DNA of 64,000 nucleotides. It comes from Alviniconcha marisindica (taxonomy: Eukaryota > Mollusca > Gastropoda > Provannidae). Where the stretch lies: the NCBI GenBank assembly GCA_018857735.1, contig JABMCL010003210.1:407001-471000 (forward strand). The letters run 5' to 3'. Below are positions 56,801 through 64,000 of this stretch, piece after piece. The position numbers and the translations under genes were made by a program. Position 1 is the first letter of the stretch; each line of letters opens with the position of its first letter. A model generated the notes under the pieces. The model did not search any database and was not told where the DNA came from. It saw only the letters and a program-made list of their open reading frames with translations.

Positions 56801-57522
56801 TGGCGCTTTTCACTTTCAAAAAATAATATTTCTCCAGCTGCTCCATGTGCTGTGTTTTTCAGGAACCATTGAATAGTGAATGACAACCACAGCATTGACA
56901 TGACTTGCCTGTGCTGTGTTTTTCAGGCACCATTGAATGACAACCACAGCATTGACATGACTTGTCTGTGCAGTGTGCTGTGTTTTTTAGGCACTGCTGA
57001 ATGACAGCCACAGCATTGACATGACTTGCCTCTGCTGTGGTTTTCAGGCACCACTGAATGACAGCCAGAGCATTGACATGACTTGCCTGTGCTGTGTTTT
57101 TCAGGCACCCCTGAACAGTGAATCAGAATGACAGCCACAGCATTGACATGACTTGCCTGTGCTGTGTTTTTCATGCACCGCTGAATGACAGCCACAGCAT
57201 TGACGTGACTTGCCTGTGCTGTGTTTTTCAGGCACCGCTGAATGACAGCCACAGCATTGACGTGACTTGCCTGTGCTGTGTTTTTCAGGCACCACTGAAT
57301 GACAGCCACAGCATGCTGATCGTGCACTGGGCTGGGGAGGAGAGCAGTGTGATCATTGCCCTGGCCAAGTCCAGCAACCATGCCACAGAGCACAGCAGCA
57401 AAGTGTACCTGTCCAACGACTATGGTCAAACATTCACAGATGTCACAGACAGGATCAGGGGGTCCATGCACCCTACGGCCACCATTGACAAGTACTACAA
57501 CTCAGATGTGGTCAACAGTCAT
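52987..57522 (+). CDS. SORL1: Sortilin-related receptor (SorLA), N-terminal part (partial, 2 coding exons)
   Basis: Spliced CDS 52987-53259 and 57289-57522, both phase 0, 169 residues. It begins with a signal peptide (MARSGRTALLLVILFEMCSC, residues 1-23), then a propeptide ending in a furin-type RFRR/D site at residues 76-80. The start of the VPS10P propeller follows: LNDSHSMLIVHWAGEESSVI then VYLSNDYGQTFTDVTDRI. LNDSH-x(2-3)-VHWAGE is specific to SorLA within the sortilin family. Known role: a type-I sorting receptor cycling between Golgi and endosomes. The start Met has A at -3 and G at +4; an upstream in-frame Met (52876) is less likely. The later VPS10P, LDL-receptor and FnIII exons are to the right of the window. 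The exon-2 acceptor is embedded in a tandem repeat of itself. Confidence 0.9.
53515..53670 (+). mobile_element. LINE 3' end
   Basis: The peptide DSSSSFKATLETHLFSNY is the ORF2 C-terminal tail of a CR1/L2-like element. It is followed by TTGACTGGGCTCAAAGCATC then AACTAGCTAACTCAC, the shared retroposon tail. This links that tail motif to a LINE family. Confidence 0.7.
53806..53832. repeat. Poly-C tract
   Basis: An unbroken run of about 27 C, the longest in the window. Confidence 0.92.
54958..56846 (+). mobile_element. TIR transposon family A, copy D (3'-truncated)
   Basis: Co-linear with element A from its left end to TTTCTCCAGCTGCTCC. It then runs directly into the SORL1 acceptor array. Many small deletions and homopolymer errors relative to A. 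The right TIR is absent. Confidence 0.82.
56838..57288 (+). repeat. SORL1: Tandem array of SORL1 exon-2 splice acceptors
   Basis: Eight units, each a polypyrimidine/CAG acceptor plus a copy of the first 8 codons of exon 2 (GCACCACTGAATGACAGCCA then CAGCATTGACRTGACTTGCC then TGTGCTGTGTTTTTCAG). AG ends: 56862, 56926, 56990 (TAG), 57047, 57104, 57174 (mutated to CAT), 57231, 57288 (real). Unit spacing is 64, 64, 57, 57, 70, 57 and 57 bp. The last two units keep the reading frame. Acceptors at 57104 and 57047 would run into a TGA near 57129. Confidence 0.9.
57289..57522 (+). CDS. SORL1: SORL1 coding exon 2
   Basis: 78 codons: APLNDSHSMLIVHWAGEESS, VIIALAKSSNHATEHSSKVY, LSNDYGQTFTDVTDRIRGSM, HPTATIDKYYNSDVVNSH, then GTGAGT. 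The acceptor used is inferred from homology (AG at 57288). In-frame use of AG at 57231 would add 19 residues. Confidence 0.9.
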
Positions 57523-57572
57523 GTGAGTTGGCTAACCCTTGTTACTTTGTTGTCACATATGCAAATTTTACA

Positions 57573-57882
57573 AGATCCAAACACACGAATTTGAAGATTT
57601 AAAAAATGTTATTTATTAGCACAAAACACAACTTGCAAATGTTTGGGATGATCCCCTTTCTTCCAAGAACTGGACACTGAAACAACATACTCAACCAAAA
57701 GCAGTTAAGTGTCCCAATTCTGCGTCGCATTTTTGACTATTTAATTGTTGTTTAAGACAATTAAGTGTTGTTTCATAGCTTGAAAAAGGGGATTACCCTG
57801 AAAATTTGCATGTTGTGTTTTATCCTAATTAATACTTAAAATGGCTTCTTCTTTTTTTAACCCCTTTTTGTGTTTGGATCTT
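57573..57882. mobile_element. Foldback/MITE, copy 2
   Basis: The ends AGATCCAAACACAC and TGTGTTTGGATCTT are inverted. Inside are CAAATGTTTGGGATGATCCC and its complement-like GGGATTACCCTGAAAATTTG. Same family as 4129-4601 but shorter. Confidence 0.75.
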
Positions 57883-58218
57883 GTTTTGTTTTTGTTTCTT
57901 ATTTTTGTGTGCAAATTTTACAATAATGTTTAATTTATAAGTTTGCAAAGAATGAGTGAACAGCTGCTGGTGAGGTTGACAAAATAGATCAGCTCTAGAG
58001 GAATGTACTCATCTATACAACGACACACAAGGAACGATTAAACACAAGCACTTTCAACGGAGTCTTTGTCAGGTGTAAGAAGATAGAAAATAATAAAAGA
58101 AGAAGGAAATAAAGACGAAGATAGACAAGCAGTTAAAGTCAAAAGCGCCTGGGTCTAATTGTTCCTTGTGTGTTGTCGTATAGGTGAGTACATTCCTCTG
58201 TAAGTTTTTTTTTCTTTT

Positions 58219-58390
58219 CTGGAATTTGTTCCCATCTGACATCTCTCACATTCAATCCTCCCATTTCTTCAAAACTGTGTTAAAAACTTGCCTCTACAAA
58301 CACTGAAACAGTTGAATAATATCACAGCAAGTGATTTCAAATTCTGTCTTCTTACTTGCCCCCCCCACTGATTACATTCCTTCTGTGTGC
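58219..58390 (+). mobile_element. LINE ORF2 C-terminal tail
   Basis: The frame reads WNLFPSDISHIQSSHFFKTV then LKTCLYKH. Sibling of 41640-41790. Confidence 0.7.
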
Positions 58391-58443
58391 CCATGTGTGT
58401 GGGCGTGGTGGGTGAAGAATGTAGAATATTATGACTATATATA

Positions 58444-59070
58444 TGTAATGGAGTGGAAGAGCCGCGTAGAAGGACAGTGACCCAGGCAGCGGAGTCGGTC
58501 AAAATGGAGACCACAGCAGGCGGATGGCAGCAATCAGGTTTTTATTCTACAGCAGCAGACAACTTTCTCAGCACACCCAAAATCCTCACGCACATGCATA
58601 GATAAGAGAACTGCGTGGGCCACAAGGAACACACGCTATCTCTACAATGAAATCAGCCCTCTGGACCACAAAATGGCTGACAATTGTGTTTCCTTGGCCC
58701 GCACAAATACAGTTTCCTCAACAATAACTAAACTAATTAAAACATGAAATACAATCAAATAAAGCTACAGTTACAACCTTTTAAACCATATAAACAAAAT
58801 GTACACACATGACTTATTTAATTTACAACAAGAGTGGGAAGCGTGGCTTGCACCTGTCTCTAAGCAGATTCATACAGCTAAATCACAACTAACACAATGT
58901 ACAAAATATAACTGTCAATAAAACTTACATCAGAATAAAGAACACGCTCCCACGGTTAAAATGGTACAAGTATAAGAATTACAATACAACGCTCTATAAG
59001 AGAAGCAAGACACACTCAAAGACTAGTACTAAAACAAATGGTGCGAACTTTCGCCTGGGGCGCGTTATCT
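58444..59070 (-). mobile_element. Putative LTR, copy G2 (inverted, truncated)
   Basis: Reverse complement of 49423 back to about 48798, from TGTAATGGAGTGG to GGGGCGCGTTATCT, where it stops abruptly at TIR fragment E. Confidence 0.75.
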
Positions 59071-59336
59071 TAGTAAGATCAGTTGGGTTTTCACAGTTTA
59101 CTGCATGATTAGCAGCACAATGATGTGGGCTTGTTGTAATGTGTAATGTTCAACATCTTGTCACAAATCACACTGAAAGTCAAATTTCTCAGGAACGAAG
59201 AGCAGCACTGCCTTCTCCCTTCATTGGTGGATGACTTCACATGTGTTCATTCAAAAATGCATTACTCCCTCACATCCTGTCAACTTTATTTTCTAGTACC
59301 TCTGTCCTCTTTTCTTGCGCACCTTTTGGCACTAAG

Positions 59337-59345
<9 letters not shown>
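59071..59345 (-). mobile_element. TIR transposon family A, end fragment E
   Basis: Reverse complement of the first 270 bp of element A, ending GCGCACCTTTTGGCACTAAG then TCATATA, followed by (TA)n. Confidence 0.85.
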
Positions 59346-59370
<25 letters not shown>

Positions 59371-59377
<7 letters not shown>

Positions 59378-61155
59378 TGAAACATAATAACACAAATACC
59401 AGGTTACCCCCTCCTTTTTTAAATTTCTGTTCATTTGGTCTTTTCATCCCTACTAACTTCCACCCCCACCCTACTTTTGTGCCACAGTGTATTGTATTTT
59501 GTGTTGTATGAATTTTTTGTCTTCATGTTGCATATTTATAGTGAATTGTCACAATAATTCTGCACTGTATTGTATTTGTACTGCAATGCACATATAAAAC
59601 TACATCAGTTAAGAAATTTTATTCTGGCTTTCACTAGTTTCAGCACACACTTTAGAATGCATCTGTCCTGTTAGAAATAGAATCAAAACAACAATAACAA
59701 TATGCTTTATTCATCCCAGGGAAATGGGAAGGCCTGGGAAGATAAAATAATTTAAAAAACCATCTCCCTAATCACAATGTTAATGTGCATGGTAATGCTT
59801 CTTTTCTTTTTCTTTCTTCTTCTTTTTGTTGTTGTTGTGTGTTTGTTTCAATTTGTATAAGTTGGTATAAATAGATAATTTACGGCTATGCCTTTTTTTA
59901 AATTAAACTCTTAGTTCACATCACAGATGGCAATAATAAACTTGTAGAGTTGCAGAAGTGTACTGAGGAGTAAGAATTTGTGTCATGGCATCATTTTGTT
60001 CCGATCGACTGAACAAATGAAAAAAACGCTGTCCGACAGCGGCAAATCAACTCCGAAACGTGTGCCATCGTAAACACGGGTATTTTCGCCATTATGAAGT
60101 AAACACTTGAACGTATAAGTTTTTCTCTTTCAGTCGAAACACTAAGAAAAAACTAGTTCATTGATTGAAACTTGGACATTACTGTGCAAAATTCGGTCAC
60201 TCGCGATCGAAACACTGACCAAGAAACAGCTGGCTATTGAACGAAGACATCACTTTGAATTTGCACACTGCCGACTGAAACCTGTTTAATAATGGTCATT
60301 TCAATTACAATTACGAATGAAAATGCAAAAATAACGTTGTATCAATGAAAAGTAACTGTTTAATCTGTCGGACGCAACATCACATTTCGATCAAAACTGT
60401 AAAAAGGTACATGACCCAAATTGAAAATTCACTCACCGTTCCTTGTTGGCACCTGTTTGAAGAGAAAGCACTGTGGGTAAACATGGCCGCGCTTTGTGCA
60501 AAAAGACCGCGGTCACAAAATCGACGTTTATCCCCAGAATCGGCAATTCTTCGATCGTAATGGACTGACAAAATAAAAACTTGAAATTTTAAACTTGATT
60601 TTTTTTTTATTACGAACGGAATCCAACGCTTTTATTATCACTGCTTTTGGCTAAACACTGATTTTTTAGCAACAGCTTCTTTGTTTCACCACCCACAAGT
60701 CCGCAGTGAATAGTAGCAGACGAACGTTTTTGTCAGCATCGGAACCGGACCCAATGCGTTTCGATCGAAATAAACATATGTTTATTTCAATTATTCAGAT
60801 TTTACAAGTAGTTATGAGCCGTTTTCTCAAGCATTAAAAAGCTTTGACTATGTCCTGTCAGGCAGCAAAGGGAAAATTGCCTAAAGAAGAAAGATGCAAA
60901 CAAAATGACAACTGAAGCGGTGCACCCGAAATGTCCACCCTTCCTTTGCCGATTTTCGGCCCAGACTTGGTAAATTTTCATATTTTACTAACTCAAAACT
61001 GACTTTGGGAGTCAAGTTTATCTTTATTATCTCTTTGATGCATACTCTTTCAGATAAAGTTAGGTTTGTTCAGAGAAAACTTAAACCTGAAGAAGCATTT
61101 ACGACCAAAAAATGGATGGTCCTCGCCGAGCACCTTTTGGCACAGGCTCATATAC
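59371..61155 (+). mobile_element. F-family repeat, copy F2
   Basis: Clean counterpart of F1. It ends GAGCACCTTTTGGCACAGGC then TCATATA, which resembles the right TIR of family A. The left end has no matching TIR and simply starts after (TA)n. Confidence 0.75.
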
Positions 61156-61385
61156 ATTTTGGTTGATCTTGTAAAGTGCGGTGTGCTGACCCTTGTTGAT
61201 GAGATATGGTACTATAGAAATCATGAAATGACTGCTATTATTATTAGTAGTATGATCTCACCTGGAAAAAGAGGGGTACTGTGCTTCCCACCTTTTTATA
61301 TGAATTCATGGACGTGTTCAAATTTGCGATGGGGTGCCTCAGTCATATGCGATGGGGTGCCTCAGTTGCAAAGTTTTCCTGTGTG

Positions 61386-61500
61386 AAGCCTGGAGTAGGT
61401 CACCATGACACTAGTCAGAATATAGCCATACATGTATTTTTCACAAACTGTCAGGAATTCTACCATTTTCCTTTCTGCCTTTGCTGTTCATTCATCTTTT
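61386..61500 (+). repeat. Dispersed repeat piece
   Basis: GCCTGGAGTAGGTCA, AGTCAGAATATAGCCA and GTCAGGAATTC are shared with 22768-22870. Confidence 0.55.
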
Positions 61501-61959
61501 TTTTTTCTTTCTTTTTTCCCCCCACTCATCTTGAAGCACAAAATGTCTACAAGTGAGTTAGAATTTTACTTTAGATTTAATGACCTGTGTTTTGTCTTGA
61601 TAGGACCTTCATGGATTACTGGGTGTTAGTATGTTTTGGGAAACAGACGTTCACAGTTCAACTTCAACTGGTTCTTGAGCCATATTATCTCATCGTCTTT
61701 TCTGTTGCTGAAAGCATGTGCACCCAAATACATGCGAATTATTTCATTATAATGCTGATTTAAAGGAGCTAAACTGAAATTTGTGGACAGGTGGGAATAG
61801 ATGGCCTGCTGATGGAGGTCACATTGAATCATTTGACTAAGAGGTGATCCCATGAACAGCATCCTGTTGTAGATCTACTGTGGTTTAATGTGGGGTGTAC
61901 AGGTCTGCAAGAGTTTGAATGTTTTCTCTCAGAATCCACTGGCCTGAAGGAATTATTAG

Positions 61960-61966
<7 letters not shown>

Positions 61967-62026
<60 letters not shown>

Positions 62027-62028
62027 TA
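61967..62028. repeat. (TA)n microsatellite
   Basis: An almost pure TA repeat of about 62 bp. Confidence 0.95.
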
Positions 62029-62234
62029 TTACAAACTACCCTGAGATTCCCCTCCAAAATTTTGCATAAAAATATTTTCCCATTTTGCACTTGGTCTCAT
62101 TTTTGCAGTTTTAGCAGAGTTAAAAATGGTATGGTGTTGCATTGCAGATGATTGCCCTTATTTTGTTTCCCTAACATTGTAACAATGAGGAAGTATGATA
62201 AATTCAGGGGGCAAAATTGTGACTCTCCTGATGG

Positions 62235-62255
62235 GGGGGGGGGGGGGGGGGGGGG
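62235..62255. repeat. Poly-G tract
   Basis: About 21 consecutive G. Confidence 0.9.
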
Positions 62256-62404
62256 TGCAGCTTGTTTTTCCACATCAGGTGACTGGGTGATCATGTTTCT
62301 GCAGCCCTGTCCATGTGTATCAAATGTGTATCAAATGAAATTGTTTACATTACTTATCTGTTTACTCAACATAGAAGCAGCATGACTAATTGGCATCTGA
62401 CTTA

Positions 62405-62600
62405 ATCATGTCCCCATATGACCTGTATCATGTCCCTGACAGAAAGACCAATGTGTCCCCATACCTGTGCGTTCCTGTACTGATGTGTACAGGGACATAT
62501 CGGTACAGGAACACATAGGTATGGGGGCACATAGGTACTCCCTGTACACTTCGGTACAGGAACACAAGGGTGTGGGGACAAGTCAGCCTTTGTCAGAGAC
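62405..62600. repeat. Minisatellite segment 1 (GGTATGGGGACACA-type)
   Basis: Degenerate units built on TGTCCCCATAC, GGTACAGGAACACA and TATGGGGGCACATAGG in mixed orientation. Related to the array at 62757-63165. Confidence 0.75.
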
Positions 62601-62756
62601 GCATTCATATGGGGACGTGGTATAGTAGGTCCCCCACATGTTTGTGCTGTATGATTTTAAATTTGTGTACTTGACACAACATACAGACCTCAGTTTGCTG
62701 ATCTTTCTTCTCTCTCCCCCCCCCCCCCCCCCCTCTCTCTCTCTCTCTCAAAATAT

Positions 62757-63165
62757 CACATTGGTACAGGGACACATCAGTGCTGGGACAGATCTGTATG
62801 GGGACACGTCAGTGTAGGTTGTAGGTGTTGGGACACATAGGTATGGTGACACATCAGTATGATGACACATAGGTATGGGGACACATCTGTACAGTGACAC
62901 ATAGATATGGGGACACATCTGTACATTGACACATAGGTATGATGACACATAGGTATGGGGACATATCTGTACATTGACACATAGGCATGGTGACACATTG
63001 GCATGATGACACATAGGTATGGGGACACATCCGTACATTGACACATAGGTATAGTGACACATTGGTATGATGACACATAGACATAGGGACACACCAGTAC
63101 AGTACAATGACACCCAGGTATTGGGACACATCAGTATAATGATACATAGGTATGGGGACACACAG
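62757..63165. repeat. 18-bp minisatellite
   Basis: About 22 units of GACACATAGGTATGGG-type sequence with variants (CATCTGTACA, CATTGGTATGAT). Because 18 is a multiple of 3, all three minus-strand frames stay open and give false CPHTYVSSYLCV-like ORFs. Confidence 0.92.
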
Positions 63166-63267
63166 GCTAACTTGCCTGACTAATTTCTTACTCAAAACAT
63201 AGGTCCTCTTTATTTATTTTTAAATCAGCAAAGGGAAATAAACCAAGCATGACCATTAGATGATTAA

Positions 63268-63285
63268 TGGGGGGGGGGGGGGGGG
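63268..63285. repeat. Poly-G tract
   Basis: About 17 G. A further run of about 13 C is at 63446-63458, and a 17-C run plus (CT)n at 62716-62750. Confidence 0.88.
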
Positions 63286-64000
63286 TATTTATTGCCACAT
63301 GATTATTGATTATGATTTCTGTCACTTGGGCAGTCATGAGCAGGATTGGTAATGTCAATAATGATGAGAACAACACAAACAGAACACTGCTGTGCCACAT
63401 CAGTAACAAGCTAGCTCCTTTGAAGGGCATTGTTTAACCCTGTTTCCCCCCCCCCCCCCAACCTTTCTGAACACTGGCACAGTGGCGGTCACCATTTGTT
63501 AGTTTTTTTTCTCTTTTTTTCTTCTCCATTTTGTTTAAGATCCAGTCACTGTTGAACTTGATGCTGGCCATGTACTGTATAATTTGAAAATATATCAAGC
63601 AGGAAGTGAATCACACAGGGTGTGCTCTGGCTGTAGACACAGTGCACTGCCCTGTGGGACAACTAGAAGGGAAAAAAGGAGCAATCAGTTTTTATGTTCC
63701 TAGTGTAATTCAGGGTCATATTTTCTTTCAGCACCTTGTGTCATTAGGAATGTGTTTTCTGCAGATGTAACAGGAAGTTGAAAATTACTATACATAGGGT
63801 GAAGGAAAGGCTCTAAATCAAGTAGATGTGTAGATCTGAAATTGGATTCTAAATCTAATGTCCTGTCAGCTACATGTATACCAATGGATGACTGAATTGG
63901 TAGAGAGCACAAAATACTGGCCTCCTTTCAAAGAAAGGACATCTGATTTCAAAGAAGACACTTTTTGCAGTGCTGGTTTATTCAAGAGTTTTATTTTGAA

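Larger units (their letters stand above)
53260..56837. other. SORL1 intron 1
   Basis: Contains a LINE tail (53515-53670), a 27-bp poly-C tract (53806-53832), CA-rich DNA (54750-54880) and TIR copy D (54958-56846). No exon seen. Confidence 0.7.
57523..64000. other. SORL1 intron 2 (to window end)
   Basis: Contains foldback copy 2, a LINE tail, LTR copy G2, TIR fragment E, element F2, a 62-bp (TA)n, 18-bp minisatellites and poly-G/C tracts. I searched the plus strand for the next VPS10P exon and did not find it. 63460-64000 shows nothing recognisable. Confidence 0.65.

Noticed and set aside
56923..57471. 182-codon minus-strand ORF with repeated QASHVNAVAVIQRCLKNTA-like units
   Set aside because: It is the antisense of the SORL1 acceptor array and exon 2. 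It stays open because the 57-bp unit is a multiple of three.
62748..63195. Three overlapping minus-strand ORFs rich in CPHTYVSSYLCV
   Set aside because: All three frames are open because of the 18-bp minisatellite. No domain, start context or neighbouring exon supports a gene.

Overview
This is a eukaryotic nuclear window. It has genes split by GT-AG introns, AT-rich non-coding DNA, many (CA)n, (TA)n and poly-C tracts, and a dense load of decayed transposons. The four recognisable genes are conserved animal genes (LIPE, DCAF8, TMEM147, SORL1). The combination of SorLA, an HSL N-terminal domain, CR1/L2-like LINE relics and short-unit minisatellites suggests an invertebrate, most likely a mollusc (gastropod-like). 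That taxonomic call is inference only.

Layout: (1) 606-6564, minus strand: the first four coding exons of hormone-sensitive lipase (LIPE). The catalytic part lies beyond the left edge. (2) 6565-9345: divergent promoter and 5' region. (3) 9346-29826, plus strand: a complete 13-exon DCAF8 gene (687 codons, every splice phase consistent), a substrate receptor for CUL4-DDB1 ubiquitin ligase. (4) 29827-36806: 3' and intergenic DNA with a minisatellite and LINE relics. (5) 36807-52447, minus strand: a complete 6-exon TMEM147 gene (230 codons), an ER translocon-associated membrane protein. Its 10.9-kb first intron is packed with repeats. (6) 52448-52986: a second divergent promoter. (7) 52987-57522, plus strand: the first two coding exons of a SORL1/SorLA gene. 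(8) 57523-64000: SORL1 intron filled with repeats.

The genes are not an operon and have no evident shared pathway. They form two head-to-head pairs, LIPE/DCAF8 and TMEM147/SORL1.

The most unusual structure is a recurring pattern of minisatellites that abut splice junctions and copy splice-site or exon-edge sequence. Examples are tandem copies of the SORL1 exon-2 acceptor plus its first codons, the same at the DCAF8 exon-11 acceptor, an array starting inside the DCAF8 exon-11 donor, and repeated donor-like sites after LIPE exon 4. A second theme is a family of non-autonomous DNA transposons sharing a terminal inverted repeat (about 24 nt, ATGACTTAGTGCCAAAAGG core). It is present as full copies, truncated copies and a head-to-head pair. 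Several copies between about 43.9 and 56.8 kb look like poorly polished assembly sequence rather than naturally aged DNA. A relic of a P-element-like THAP domain sits in DCAF8 intron 9.
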